Assembly (NCBI RefSeq): GCF_000826065.2
Contig: NZ_LN623542.1
Coordinates: 30,714 to 94,713, forward strand
Direction of reading: 5' to 3'
Length of the DNA stretch: 64,000 nt
DNA from: Tessaracoccus massiliensis
GTDB lineage: Bacteria; Actinomycetota; Actinomycetes; Propionibacteriales; Propionibacteriaceae
Positions 1 through 8,072 of this stretch are shown here, piece after piece. Position numbers and translations under genes: made by a program. A model generated the notes under the pieces. The model was not told where the DNA came from. It ran no database searches and saw only the letters and a program-made list of their open reading frames with translations. How positions within the stretch are numbered: position 1 is the first letter of the stretch; each line of letters opens with the position of its first letter.

Positions 1-489
1 GACCTCGTAGCCGTAGAGGCGGTCGAGGATGCGGCGGGTCTCCTGCGCATCGACGAGCGCGACGTCGAGGTCGCGGGGGTTGTCCACGGCGTCCTGGATG
101 GCGGCCTGGGTGATCTCGTGGAAGACCATCCGCTTGACCGGGACCTTCGGCTTGAGCTCCTCCATGAGGTGCCACGCGATGGCCTCGCCCTCGCGATCAC
201 CATCCGTTGCGAGGAGGAGTTCGTCGACGTCCTTCAGCTTGGCCTTGAGGTCACGGATGGTGGCCTTCTTGTCCGGCGAGACGACGTAGATGGCGCTGAA
301 GTCGTCGTCGACGTTGACGCCGGTGCGTGCCCACGGCTGCCCCTTGTACTTGGCGGGGACCTCAGAGGCCTTGGTGGGAAGATCGCGCACGTGCCCGCGG
401 CTCGATTCCACGATGTAGTCGCGGCCGAGGTAGCCGGCGATCTTGGTCGCCTTGGTCGGCGACTCGACAATCACGAGACGCTTGGTCAT
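1..489 (-). CDS. topA: DNA topoisomerase I, N-terminal part
   Basis: Type IA topoisomerase, which relaxes negatively supercoiled DNA. Only the first 163 residues lie in the window; the rest continues beyond base 1. The N-terminus carries the Toprim fold: a first strand reading VIVESPTKA (catalytic Glu) and the acidic triad motif [14 protein letters not shown]. The ATG at 489 is preceded by an AAGGA-like ribosome site about 9 nt upstream. TopA sits near the helicase/tad block in mycobacteria too, which supports the assignment. The catalytic Tyr domain is not visible here. Confidence 0.97.
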   Translation of the reverse strand, partial: MTKRLVIVESPTKATKIAGYLGRDYIVESSRGHVRDLPTKASEVPAKYKGQPWARTGVNVDDDFSAIYVVSPDKKATIRDLKAKLKDVDELLLATDGDREGEAIAWHLMEELKPKVPVKRMVFHEITQAAIQDAVDNPRDLDVALVDAQETRRILDRLYGYEV

Positions 490-560
490 GCAGATCTGTC
501 CTTGGTTGTTGGGGGAAACTCGTGACGAACAATAGCTTGCGCTGTCAAGATGTCAGGCTT

Positions 561-1043
561 CTAGGCATCCTTGCGCCTGCCACGGAGGTCCCATTCAACC
601 TCGCGGCCGGTGCGGGGATCGACGATGCGATCAGCCTCTGACAGGCGCGTGAACCAGGCCCACCAGGCGGCGAGCAGCACCACGCCCAGCGCGATGGCCG
701 CCCAGGGCGGAAGACCGAATGCCGCCCCTCCTCGCCCGGCGAGCGCAAGGATGCCGCTGATCAGGAACCAGGTGGCGATGAGCGTGTAGAAGAAGCCGCC
801 CACCGCCAGCAGCAGCTTGCCGCGGAACAGGCGGACCAATAGGTTGCGGCTCTGGTCCACGTCGGCGAGGCCGGCGCGTTCACGGGCGTAGTCCTTGACC
901 GGGCCGAACGCGACCACGGGGTCCTCCCCCGTCTCCGCGACGTGGGCCTCCACCTCGGCGAGGATCTCCCCGATCCGCGTGCCGGGCACATCCAGCAGCC
1001 GCAGTTCGAGGGCCAGGTCATCTGTGTAGCTGGTGCTGGTCAT
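561..1043 (-). CDS. HAAS-domain membrane protein, PadR partner
   Basis: 160-residue protein. The N-terminal 60 residues are helical and charged (DDLALELRLLDVPGTRIGEI...), resembling the HAAS signalling domain that is typically encoded next to PadR regulators. Two transmembrane segments follow (about residues 75-97 and 105-130), then a short basic tail. The start ATG overlaps the padR stop by 4 nt (ATGA), so the two are translationally coupled and probably form a regulator/effector pair. In known PadR-HAAS pairs the membrane protein often responds to envelope stress; that role is inferred here. Confidence 0.8.
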   Translation of the reverse strand: MTSTSYTDDLALELRLLDVPGTRIGEILAEVEAHVAETGEDPVVAFGPVKDYARERAGLADVDQSRNLLVRLFRGKLLLAVGGFFYTLIATWFLISGILALAGRGGAAFGLPPWAAIALGVVLLAAWWAWFTRLSEADRIVDPRTGREVEWDLRGRRKDA

Positions 1044-1375
1044 GAGCGCTCCTTGAGGAGGGTGGTGAGGTTGTGGGAGAAGGCGCGCCAGGTGGCCACG
1101 CGACCGCTGAGCTCGGCTTCGCCGTCGGCGGTGAGGCGGTAGTACTTGCGGCCGGGGCCGGAGTCGCCGGCCCGCCACTGGGCCTCCACAAGACCGGCCT
1201 CTTCGAGGCGGCCGAGGATGGGATAGAGCGTGCCGCCTTTGACGGCCCCGAATCCGTGGGCCTCGAGCCGGCTGGTGATCTCGTAGCCGTAGGTCTCGCC
1301 CTCGGCGATGATCGCGAACACCGCGAGCTCGAGGAATCCCTTGAGCCAAGAGGTCGGCCAGGCATCTGTCGTCAT
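1040..1375 (-). CDS. PadR-family transcriptional regulator
   Basis: 111-residue winged-helix repressor. The PadR signature is clear: AEGETYGYEITSRLEAHGF, then the wing segment KGGTLYPILGRLEEAGLV and GPGRKYYRLTADG. It heads a two-gene operon with the HAAS membrane protein. Its ATG at 1375 has no ribosome-binding site but lies 6 nt after a TACGAT box, so it is probably leaderless. A 9-bp inverted repeat covers the same region, which suggests autoregulation. The inducing signal is unknown. Confidence 0.92.
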   Translation of the reverse strand: MTTDAWPTSWLKGFLELAVFAIIAEGETYGYEITSRLEAHGFGAVKGGTLYPILGRLEEAGLVEAQWRAGDSGPGRKYYRLTADGEAELSGRVATWRAFSHNLTTLLKERS

Positions 1376-1410
1376 GACTAGATCGTAAACCTATCTAGTC
1401 AGCAATGCAA
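1375..1410 (-). promoter_or_regulatory. padR promoter and probable PadR operator
   Basis: On the minus strand, TTGCAT (1405-1410) and TACGAT (1382-1387) are 17 bp apart and end 6 nt before the padR ATG, which predicts a leaderless transcript. A perfect inverted repeat, TGACTAGAT (1375-1383) and ATCTAGTCA (1393-1401), flanks a 9-bp centre and covers the -10 box. That is the geometry expected of an autorepressing PadR operator. The ATCTA word recurs at a 17-bp period at 1393, 1410 and 1427. Confidence 0.6.
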
Positions 1411-1428
1411 TCTATTCAGCAAGCCAAT

Positions 1429-2916
1429 CTAGCGAGCGCTTCCCTGGAGGACGAGCATCTGGTCGAGGAGGGCCTGGCGGATCTCGGGGAGGAGCGCGCC
1501 GGCGAGCTCGGTGACGTCGAGGTCCAGCACCTGGCCGACGGCGGCGATCACCTGCCCGACGGTGAGGTCGCCGTCGAGGGCCCCGAGCGTTGCCGCGAGG
1601 GCGGTGTCGGCCTTGATGGCGCGCAGGAGACCGACGCGCTGACGGAACACGACGTGCTCCGGGTCCTCGGCTCCGGGACGACCGATGGTTTCCTGCTCCA
1701 CGTCCACGAGTCGCGGGCGGCTGGCCAGCAGCTCACCGGTGGGCAGCTGGAAGGCGTCGACGGCGGCGCGGTGCCGGGCGAACACGTCACCCACGGGCTG
1801 CGCCACGGCGTGCGGCCAGCTCTCGAACCGGAGGTGGCGTTCTGCGCGCTCAGCGCGGGTGATCAGCACCCAGCCCATGCCGATGCTGCGGATGCCCAGG
1901 GAATCGAAGTAGGCCAGCCACTCGTCGTAGGCGGCGCGCCAGCCGTCCGTGCCGGCGAGCCCCGCATCGGTGAGCCACATCTCGATGTAGCTGAACACGT
2001 CGAGGCGTTCGCGCTCGATGACCCAGGCGTCGCAGCCCTCCGGCACCCATTCGGCCAGTCGCTCCTCCCACGGCTGGTCCGTCACAGCCCAGTTGGTCAA
2101 CAACTGCAGCGACCCGCCGGGGTTGAGGTGGTCTGCCGCGCCTCGCACGAGCGCCTCGACGAGGGAGTCGCCCTCGAAGTTCGCCTCGCGGTAGGTGAGG
2201 GTCGCGGCTTCGTCGCTGGGCGGGCTCATCACGAAGGGAGGGTTCGACACGATGAGGTCCAAGCGCTCCCCCGCCACGGGCTCGTACAGGGAACCCTTGC
2301 GGTAGTCGACGTCCACCCCACCCAGGGCTGCGGTGACGCGTGCCAGCTCCAGGGCGCGTTCGTTGACGTCGGTGGCGACGACGCGCTCGGCGTGCCGCGA
2401 CAGGTGCAGCGACTGCACGCCGCAGCCGGTGCCCAGATCCAGCGCGGAACCCACCGGCTCCCGCATGGTGAGCTGCGCCAGCGTCGTCGACGCCGGGGAC
2501 ACGCCCAACACGTAATCGGGCCGGATGGGCTGCATCTGGTGGTCGAGCCCCGGCGTGGGATCAGCCACCACCCAGCCTGAGGCGCCGTCATCCGGCGATC
2601 CGTAGGGCCGGACGTCGACGACGGCCCGCACTGCGTCGCCTCCGACGGCGACGAAGCCGGCGCGTACCAACTGCTCCAGGTCCAGCGCGTTGGCCACGAC
2701 CTCGCGGGGCACCTGTTGCTGCAGGATGAAAAGTCTGATGAGCGCGGCCTGTGGATCTGTCGCATCGCCGAGGGCAACGTCTGCCGGCACGGTGCAGTTG
2801 CGCCCAAGGCCGGCTTGACCGTCGTCGCCGATGCGCTCCACCACGCCATCGGAGGTGTAATCGGCCGCGACAAGGCGCTCGCGGAGCGCTGCTGCATCGA
2901 GAGGCATGCTGGCCAT
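1429..2916 (-). CDS. Class I SAM-dependent methyltransferase, NPPF type
   Basis: 495-residue protein. An N-terminal region of about 140 residues with a winged-helix look precedes a Rossmann methyltransferase domain: the SAM-binding loop is ALDLGTGCGVQSLHL and the catalytic motif is IVSNPPFVMS, which is typical of enzymes methylating a planar nitrogen (adenine, guanine or glutamine). A further helical domain follows at the C-terminus. The start could be 2916 (MASMPLD) or 2907 (MPLD); I chose the longer form because an AAGG lies about 10 nt upstream. It belongs to an actinobacterial family without an assigned substrate as far as I recognise; rRNA or a release factor are both possible. Confidence 0.8.
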   Translation of the reverse strand: MASMPLDAAALRERLVAADYTSDGVVERIGDDGQAGLGRNCTVPADVALGDATDPQAALIRLFILQQQVPREVVANALDLEQLVRAGFVAVGGDAVRAVVDVRPYGSPDDGASGWVVADPTPGLDHQMQPIRPDYVLGVSPASTTLAQLTMREPVGSALDLGTGCGVQSLHLSRHAERVVATDVNERALELARVTAALGGVDVDYRKGSLYEPVAGERLDLIVSNPPFVMSPPSDEAATLTYREANFEGDSLVEALVRGAADHLNPGGSLQLLTNWAVTDQPWEERLAEWVPEGCDAWVIERERLDVFSYIEMWLTDAGLAGTDGWRAAYDEWLAYFDSLGIRSIGMGWVLITRAERAERHLRFESWPHAVAQPVGDVFARHRAAVDAFQLPTGELLASRPRLVDVEQETIGRPGAEDPEHVVFRQRVGLLRAIKADTALAATLGALDGDLTVGQVIAAVGQVLDLDVTELAGALLPEIRQALLDQMLVLQGSAR

Positions 2917-2955
2917 CCTATTGACCTTGGAACCTGAGACCATGGGTGAATGAAG

Positions 2956-3138
2956 ATGCGTAAGCACGTGATCATCGCGGCGCTGGGTGGCGAATCCGGC
3001 AACGAGGGGATGCCCACCACCATGTGGGTGGACGACCAGTTCCGGGTGATCAAGCAGGAGGTCGCCGTGGGCGAGATCGTCACCACCACGGAGTACTCGG
3101 ATTTCGACCAGCCGGTCGACATCCCGGACGTTTCCTGA
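2956..3138 (+). CDS. Small protein resembling a lipoprotein C-terminus
   Basis: 60-residue open frame between the methyltransferase promoter and a strong terminator. GGTGA ends 6 nt before the ATG at 2956, so I prefer this start to the in-frame ATG at 2950. The second half (MWVDDQFRVIKQEV then TTTEYSDFDQPVDIP) looks like the last strands of LppX/LprAFG-type lipoproteins. There is no signal peptide or lipobox, so it may be a decayed remnant rather than a working gene. Function not recognised. Confidence 0.4.
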   Translation: MRKHVIIAALGGESGNEGMPTTMWVDDQFRVIKQEVAVGEIVTTTEYSDFDQPVDIPDVS

Positions 3139-3157
3139 CCACAGCCCCGAACACAGC

Positions 3158-3198
3158 GCAAGACCCCGCCCACCGGTTGCCGGTGGGCGGGGTCTTGC
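3158..3198. terminator. Bidirectional hairpin terminator
   Basis: A perfect 19-bp stem (3158-3176 with 3180-3198) encloses a 3-nt TTG loop. It lies between the plus-strand small gene ending at 3138 and the minus-strand aldo-keto reductase ending at 3204, so it can end transcription in both directions. Confidence 0.85.
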
Positions 3199-3203
3199 AC
3201 ATG

Positions 3204-4253
3204 TCACTGTACGGAGTCGGTGGCTCCCTGCCAGAGGTTCACACCGTCGACGCCGCCGTGCTCGTCGATGGCGGCCAGTTCCTCCGCGGTGAATTCGAGG
3301 TTTCCCAAAGCGTCGAGGTTGTCGTCGAGTTGGCGCACCGACGATGCGCCGAGCAGCGCGGAGGTGACCGACGCCTCCCCCTGGTCGCGCAACACCCAGG
3401 CGATCGCCATCTGTGCCAACGACTGCCCACGCTTGCCTGCGATGTCGTTGAGTGCGCGCAGGTGGTTGACGTTCTCGTCGCTCAGGAGATCTGCGTCCAG
3501 TGACTTGCCCGCGGCGGCACGCGAGTCTTCAGGGATGCCGTCGAGGTAACGGTCGGTGAGCATCCCCTGGGCCAGCGGCGAGAACGCGATGACGCCCATG
3601 CCGTGGTCTGCCGTGGCCTGCAACAGGCTGGGGCTGCCATCCTCCACCCAGCGGTTGAGGATGGAGTACGACGGCTGGTGGATGACCAGCGGGGTTCTGA
3701 GGCTGCGGGCGATCTCCTGCGCCTTCGCCGTCAACTGGGCGGAGTAGGACGAAATGCCGGCGTACAGCGCGCGCCCCGAGCGCACGATGAAGTCGAGGGC
3801 CTGCATCGTCTCCTCGACGGGCGTGTCCGGATCCGGGCGGTGGTGGTAGAAGATGTCGACGTAGTCGAGACCCATCCTTTTCAGCGAGTCGTCGCACGAG
3901 GCGACGAGGTACTTGCGCGAGCCGCCGAAGCCGTAGGGACCGGGCCACATGTCCCAGCCCGCCTTCGAGGAGATGATCAACTCACCGCGGTAGGGCTTGA
4001 AGTCCTCCGCGAAGATCCGCCCGAAGTTGGTCTCGGCGGAGCCGTAGGGCGGGCCGTAGTTGTTGGCCAGGTCGAAGTGCGTCACCCCCCGGTCGAAGGC
4101 CCGCCGCAGGATGTCGCGCTGCGTCTGGAGGGGCTTGTCGTCACCGAAGTTGTGCCACAGGCCCAGCGAGATCGCGGGGAGCTTCAGGCCCGAGGTGCCG
4201 AGCCGCCGATAGGGCATGGACTCATAACGGTCTTCCGATGCAACATAAGTCAT
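3204..4253 (-). CDS. gpr: Aldo-keto reductase, L-glyceraldehyde 3-phosphate reductase-like
   Basis: 349-residue NADPH-dependent (beta/alpha)8 reductase. The opening YRRLGTSGLKLPAISLGLWH matches the YghZ/Gpr subgroup, enzymes that reduce L-glyceraldehyde 3-phosphate and methylglyoxal. The catalytic tetrad is visible: Asp and Tyr in HFDLANNYGPPYGSAET, Lys in IISSKAG, His in IFYHHRPDP. It stands alone, facing the terminator at 3158-3198, with the Tad genes behind it on the same strand. Substrate is inferred from family resemblance; detoxification of small aldehydes is the likely role. Confidence 0.88.
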   Translation of the reverse strand: MTYVASEDRYESMPYRRLGTSGLKLPAISLGLWHNFGDDKPLQTQRDILRRAFDRGVTHFDLANNYGPPYGSAETNFGRIFAEDFKPYRGELIISSKAGWDMWPGPYGFGGSRKYLVASCDDSLKRMGLDYVDIFYHHRPDPDTPVEETMQALDFIVRSGRALYAGISSYSAQLTAKAQEIARSLRTPLVIHQPSYSILNRWVEDGSPSLLQATADHGMGVIAFSPLAQGMLTDRYLDGIPEDSRAAAGKSLDADLLSDENVNHLRALNDIAGKRGQSLAQMAIAWVLRDQGEASVTSALLGASSVRQLDDNLDALGNLEFTAEELAAIDEHGGVDGVNLWQGATDSVQ

Positions 4254-4262
4254 GGGTCAAGC

Positions 4263-4631
4263 CTATTGCGCTCCTGTACCCGCCGTCGCCATCCGTTGGA
4301 AGGTGGCCGGCGCGCCTGGCAGGTTCGGCTCCAAGGGCGCTTCCACGGTGACCTCGACGACCACGTGACGGCCGGCGCCTCGCACGTCGCAGGCTGCCAC
4401 TGCCACGCCGTTGCGGCGAGCCGTATCGCTCGCGGCGGCGCAGGGATCTGCATCCTGCGCGGAGGCAGACGCTGCAGCGAGGGCGGCCAGTTCCGCCGCC
4501 TGCTCGGCATGGCGGGCGGCCGAGAACCAGGCGATGAACACCCCGGCCACGCTGAAGACGACCAGTAGGGCCAGGCTCATGCCGGTGGTGACGAGCACCC
4601 CCACGGCGCCCCGTTCGTCGCGGCGGTTCAC
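4263..4631 (-). CDS. TadE-like secreted protein (Rv3654c-like)
   Basis: 122-residue protein with a short basic N-terminus (RRDERGAVGV) followed by one transmembrane helix and a small extracellular part with two Cys. This is the layout of the helicase-neighbourhood TadE-like proteins of actinobacteria. I chose GTG at 4631 because it overlaps the stop of the upstream gene (GTGA). It is the last gene of a three-gene run with two other pilin-like products. A pseudopilin or pilus-assembly role is inferred from this context. Confidence 0.72.
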   Translation of the reverse strand: MNRRDERGAVGVLVTTGMSLALLVVFSVAGVFIAWFSAARHAEQAAELAALAAASASAQDADPCAAASDTARRNGVAVAACDVRGAGRHVVVEVTVEAPLEPNLPGAPATFQRMATAGTGAQ

Positions 4632-4981
4632 GGTCCCTCCCCCGGCTCGTAAGCCGCCCACGCCTTGGCGGACAGTTCGACCGGCCCCAGGAACAGCACC
4701 GGCACGGCCATGGTGACCTCCGCTGCCACCCCTGAGGGCTGCCTGTCGATGTCGATGCGAGCACCGTCGGGCACCCGTTCCCTGGCGTCCTGCAGTGCGG
4801 CCTCGTCACCCCGGGCGGCCTGCCGGGCCAGCTGGGCGCTGGCCTCGGCAGCCGTGGCCTGGGCGACGCCGAGGAGGGAGGCCCCGACGAGGGCAGCGGT
4901 CAGCACGATGGCCAAGAGCAGCCCGACACACAGCTCCACCGTCACCATGCCCCGCTGCCCCCGTCGGGGCCTACTGGTCAC
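4628..4981 (-). CDS. TadE-family pilus assembly protein
   Basis: 117 residues: basic leader (TSRPRRGQRGMVTVELCVG) with the G-M-V-T-V-E processing-like site that typifies TadE/pseudopilins (Glu at +5), a single transmembrane helix, then a soluble domain. Overlaps the next gene upstream by 4 nt (ATGA). It works with the TadA/B/C machinery encoded at 12.9-15.5 kb on the same strand; an island now separates the two parts. Confidence 0.8.
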   Translation of the reverse strand: MTSRPRRGQRGMVTVELCVGLLLAIVLTAALVGASLLGVAQATAAEASAQLARQAARGDEAALQDARERVPDGARIDIDRQPSGVAAEVTMAVPVLFLGPVELSAKAWAAYEPGEGP

Positions 4982-5220
4982 CTCCCGACCTTCAGGAGAT
5001 CAGAAATGTTGAAGTCACCGGTGAGGACCTTGCCGAACACTCCGGTGACCCAGTCGAAGAGGACCTGGAAGAACGCATTATCGGAGAAGACCCTGACGAG
5101 CAGGATGGCGATGGTGGCGGCGGCGAGCAGGCCGATGGCGTACTCGACGGTGGTGAGGCCGCGCTCGGCGAGGCGCCGGATCTCGGTGCGGCGCTCCGAG
5201 CGGACGATGGTGTTGTGCAT
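4978..5220 (-). CDS. DUF4244 / Flp-type pilin
   Basis: 80-residue pilin-like protein. The motif RRLAERGLTTVEYAIGLLAA has the G-x-T-T-V-E-Y cleavage/assembly signature of Flp and DUF4244 pilins, followed by a hydrophobic helix and a short tail. AAAGGAA lies 7 nt before the ATG at 5220. It is first in the three-gene minus-strand run and is likely the major subunit of the Tad pilus, processed by a prepilin peptidase not encoded here. Confidence 0.8.
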   Translation of the reverse strand: MHNTIVRSERRTEIRRLAERGLTTVEYAIGLLAAATIAILLVRVFSDNAFFQVLFDWVTGVFGKVLTGDFNISDLLKVGR

Positions 5221-5401
5221 GGCGGGTTCCTTTCGGTTGAGCGGCCGCCTCTCGGCCGGTCTCGCCACCATTAATCGGAAAAACGCCCCCCGAATCCCCA
5301 CTGAGGAGCCGGTTTGTGGATGGATCGAACGGACAACACCAGCACCTGTGGACAGCGACGACTCGGCCCCAGACCTCAGCAAACAGCCGCGTCCGGGCTC
5401 C

Positions 5402-5429
5402 TTGGAGTGCACCCACTCTCAGCTAGCTT
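5402..5429 (+). promoter_or_regulatory. Promoter of WXG100-like cassette 1
   Basis: TTGGAG (5402-5407) and TAGCTT (5424-5429) are 16 bp apart. The -10 box ends 7 nt before the GTG at 5437, and no ribosome site is visible, so the cassette is probably leaderless. This decided the start chosen for the first gene. Confidence 0.45.
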
Positions 5430-5436
5430 GGGTCCA

Positions 5437-5895
5437 GTGACCGAGATATTCCACTTCGAGTTCGACGCTGGCGGCACGGTCAGCGCCGCGCGGATCAACG
5501 ACGGGTGGTCTCGCGAACTGACGCCCGACCAGTTCGCTGACGCCGCCTTCCTCTCGTACCTGCGCGCTAGGAGCGCGCATCGGGTCTCCCCCATCCCTCC
5601 GGAAGAGGAACTCAGCAATCAGGAACGGAGCCGCGTCCTTCGGGCCAGGCTGCGTGAGGCGAGGGAGAAGCTGCGCACCGTGCCTGATGCCCAAGACGAG
5701 CCGTACCTCCAGGACACCGGCACGATGGCCGAGGTGACGGATCGTCGCACCCGGTTCACCATCACGACGCGCCACGGTCAACCGGACAGCATCACCGTCA
5801 ACGAGGCGTGGCTGCGCACCGCTGACCTCTCCGATGTGGAACACAGCCTCGTCGAGACGTTGCAGGCCCTGGAAGGAGCAAGCGAAACAGCATGA
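5437..5895 (+). CDS. YbaB/EbfC-like two-lobed protein of WXG100 cassette 1
   Basis: 152-residue protein starting at GTG. Two short beta-alpha segments of the YbaB/EbfC type are separated by a charged helix: FDAGGTVSAARINDGWSREL near the N-terminus and TRHGQPDSITVNEAWLRTAD near the C-terminus. The same arrangement occurs in the product of 57620-58306, so the two are paralogues. YbaB-like proteins are common beside ESX/WXG100 genes, possibly as cytosolic partners. The next gene overlaps by 4 nt. No signal peptide. Exact role unknown. Confidence 0.65.
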   Translation: MTEIFHFEFDAGGTVSAARINDGWSRELTPDQFADAAFLSYLRARSAHRVSPIPPEEELSNQERSRVLRARLREAREKLRTVPDAQDEPYLQDTGTMAEVTDRRTRFTITTRHGQPDSITVNEAWLRTADLSDVEHSLVETLQALEGASETA

Positions 5896-6227
5896 GCCAG
5901 GACCACATTCGATTCAAGATCGGCTGGTTCCGTCGAGAAAGTGACCTGCTGGCGCAAGCCTCCACCTCATTGGAGGAGGCCAGCCTCCAGCTGCAGGCGG
6001 CACGCCTCGAGCTGCATTCCGATACGGAGATCCAGCCCATCAAAGATGCCTTCGACGAGCTGAAATCTGCCCTGGCCGATGCGCCTGACATCTCCTTCGC
6101 CGCGGGTTCGGAGCGTCTTCGCGACCTGTCCGGAGCGATAGCCGCCACCGGTAAGAACTATGAGCTCGTGGAGGCGGACAACGAACAGATCGCCGCCTTG
6201 ATGCGACCGAATGAAGCAGAAGGCTGA
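5892..6227 (+). CDS. WXG100-like helical protein with C-terminal YxxxE
   Basis: 111 residues, almost entirely helical, with two long amphipathic stretches separated near residue 50, as in the ESAT-6/CFP-10 helical hairpin. It lacks a clear W-x-G turn. The C-terminal helix carries YELVE (Tyr about residue 90, 22 residues from the end), matching the Y-x-x-x-[DE] type VII secretion signal. Overlaps the preceding gene (ATGA) and is followed after 2 nt by the 251-residue gene. Probable type VII substrate or chaperone; inferred from motif and context. Confidence 0.6.
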   Translation: MSQDHIRFKIGWFRRESDLLAQASTSLEEASLQLQAARLELHSDTEIQPIKDAFDELKSALADAPDISFAAGSERLRDLSGAIAATGKNYELVEADNEQIAALMRPNEAEG

Positions 6228-6229
6228 CC

Positions 6230-6985
6230 ATGGGATTCACCAGAGAGCTCAGAGAGTTCGCAGAAGACATCAAGGATGCTCTGGACGAGATCAACGAAAA
6301 GATCGAACCGGTGCTCAGTGGAGCGAAGCGGGTCATCGACCTGCTTCCCCCAAATCCCGCCTTCGAGCCGGCGAGGAGGCTCGCGGAAGATCTGCCCAAC
6401 GATTGGGGCAGCGTGCACGAACCCTGGTACCTGCACTCGGAGGAGGCGGTCGACGGCACCATCGACCTCGATGCCGTCTGGAAACTGAACGAGGAACTGT
6501 GCCAGATCGACCTGACTGCCCAAGAAGTGGCCGTCGCACGGCTGGGGCAGGGCGGGGACTGGTCCTCGGCAAACTCTGACAGGTATCAAGAGTTGGCCGC
6601 TCGAGCACCCATGCAGCTGGCCCGCCTGGTGGAGACCAGCAAGGAGGCCTGCCGGTTGATGGAAGACTTCGCGAATGACTACGAGGACTACCTGGATGAC
6701 ATCTGGGGTGAGTTGAACTCCCTTGGGTCGATCATCTTCGACGTTCTGGGCATCCTCGCTTCTTTGCCGCTCAAGCTGACCCTTTGGACCATCTCCCTGC
6801 TGCTCTATGACCTGGGGCGTCTGATCGAGGCCGCCGGCGACCTCTGGGGGCAGATCGGACCCACCCGCGAGAAGGGCAACACTGCCCGCACCGAGATCGT
6901 GCACAGGCTGCGTGATGAGAACGCGAGGTTCAGAGCTCAGGGTCAGTGGCCCAACGTGCCGAGCATGGCCACCGACGCATGGTGA
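6230..6985 (+). CDS. Large WXG100/LXG-like protein with hydrophobic C-terminal helices
   Basis: 251-residue helical protein. Around residue 111 it has DWSSANSDRYQ, resembling the W-x-G/S turn plus aromatic residue of WXG100 domains. A helix follows, then a strongly hydrophobic region (about residues 165-200, GSIIFDVLGILASLPLKLTL) that could insert in membranes. No toxin domain is recognisable at the C-terminus. It is the last gene of the cassette. The parallel position of the 275-residue product at 59092-59919 suggests the same role: a long partner or substrate of the small WXG100 protein. Confidence 0.55.
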   Translation: MGFTRELREFAEDIKDALDEINEKIEPVLSGAKRVIDLLPPNPAFEPARRLAEDLPNDWGSVHEPWYLHSEEAVDGTIDLDAVWKLNEELCQIDLTAQEVAVARLGQGGDWSSANSDRYQELAARAPMQLARLVETSKEACRLMEDFANDYEDYLDDIWGELNSLGSIIFDVLGILASLPLKLTLWTISLLLYDLGRLIEAAGDLWGQIGPTREKGNTARTEIVHRLRDENARFRAQGQWPNVPSMATDAW

Positions 6986-7125
6986 CGCTCACCCTGTGAA
7001 TTTGATCGTTCTTTGGCTGGGTTATGTGATGTTTGGGTGGCGTTAGTTGCCGATGACGAGGATGCTGGCGGCTGCTTCGATGACGTCGTCGGTGATGGTT
7101 TCGAGTTGGTTGATCTTGTCCCGCG

Positions 7126-8055
7126 TCAAGTAGTTGGCAGGATTTCCTTGGCTTGAAATGTCGGGATGGTTGGATCGGCCAGTCCTAGGTGCACCTCCTT
7201 GGGCCGGTTCCATGCGATGGCCTCGTGAGGCCTCAGCTCGTTGTACTCGATCCGGTAGTCCTCGGCACGCTCGGCGAGCACGAGCGCGTCGTCGATCTCA
7301 TCCAGGTAGAGCCGCTCGTACTTCAGCGTGCCGAAGCCGCGCTCACGAGAGCCGTTCTGACCGGGCGTCTTCACCCGGGTCCGCACGTGGGCCAGCTCAG
7401 GGTGGGCGGCGATAAAGGACTCGAAGCGGAAGGACCTAAACGGTCCGCCGTTGTCCGTCACGATGGTCACCACCGGGCCCAGCTCACCAGTCTCGGGATC
7501 GACGGGGCAGGCCTCGATCAGCGGGTGGCCGAACATCTCCTGGTAGTCGGCCAGCGCCAGCTCGATCGCGTCGATTGCGTCGTGCTGGTTCCCGGTCGGC
7601 GAGACGTGGAAGGGGTGCTCGTACTTGGACCAGTAGTCCCGACATCCGGCCAGCCGCCAGGTCCCGCCGGTGGTGGTCTCGAACTCGGAGAAGTCCAGCT
7701 GCCAGACCTGGTTCGGGCCCGAGGGCTCGGTGGCGAACGCGGCCTTGCGCCGCTCGGCCAGGTTCCGCCGCTCCCCCTGGTACTCCGCCGGCAGGATCAG
7801 CCCCTCCTCGCCCAGGATGCGCAGCACGGTCGCCTCGGAGAGCACGTGCCCGTCGTGGCGGACCATCGCCCAGATCTTCCGGTGACCCCACGCCGGGTGG
7901 GCCAGCGCGTGCTCGCGGACCAGATCCCGGGCGGCCTGCCGCGCCGGCTGCGGCCAGGGCCCCTTGGTCTGTGTCCCGGTGCGGGCCCTGGCCTGCCAGC
8001 GGCGCCAGGTCCGCTCGGGCATGTCGAAGAGCTGGCAGAACCTCGCGGTCGACAT
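7126..8055 (-). CDS. IS3-family transposase OrfB
   Basis: DDE integrase-type transposase. A helical HTH-like region (MPERTWRRWQARA) and the HTH_21 segment (HPAWGHRKIWAMVRHDGH) precede the catalytic core: first Asp in WQLDFSEFE, second Asp in IVTDNGGPF, Glu in NGSRERGFGTLKYERLY. The frame is open from 8265 and is -1 relative to OrfA, so the active OrfAB protein is probably made by programmed frameshifting around 8100. The coordinates given are for the first ATG of the OrfB frame. Confidence 0.88.
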   Translation of the reverse strand: MSTARFCQLFDMPERTWRRWQARARTGTQTKGPWPQPARQAARDLVREHALAHPAWGHRKIWAMVRHDGHVLSEATVLRILGEEGLILPAEYQGERRNLAERRKAAFATEPSGPNQVWQLDFSEFETTTGGTWRLAGCRDYWSKYEHPFHVSPTGNQHDAIDAIELALADYQEMFGHPLIEACPVDPETGELGPVVTIVTDNGGPFRSFRFESFIAAHPELAHVRTRVKTPGQNGSRERGFGTLKYERLYLDEIDDALVLAERAEDYRIEYNELRPHEAIAWNRPKEVHLGLADPTIPTFQAKEILPTT

Positions 8056-8072
8056 GCCCGCCTCCACGCGGA

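Noticed and set aside
1405..2580. 391-codon plus-strand open frame
   Set aside because: Antisense to the NPPF methyltransferase; the His/Gly/Val-rich translation is typical of a shadow frame.
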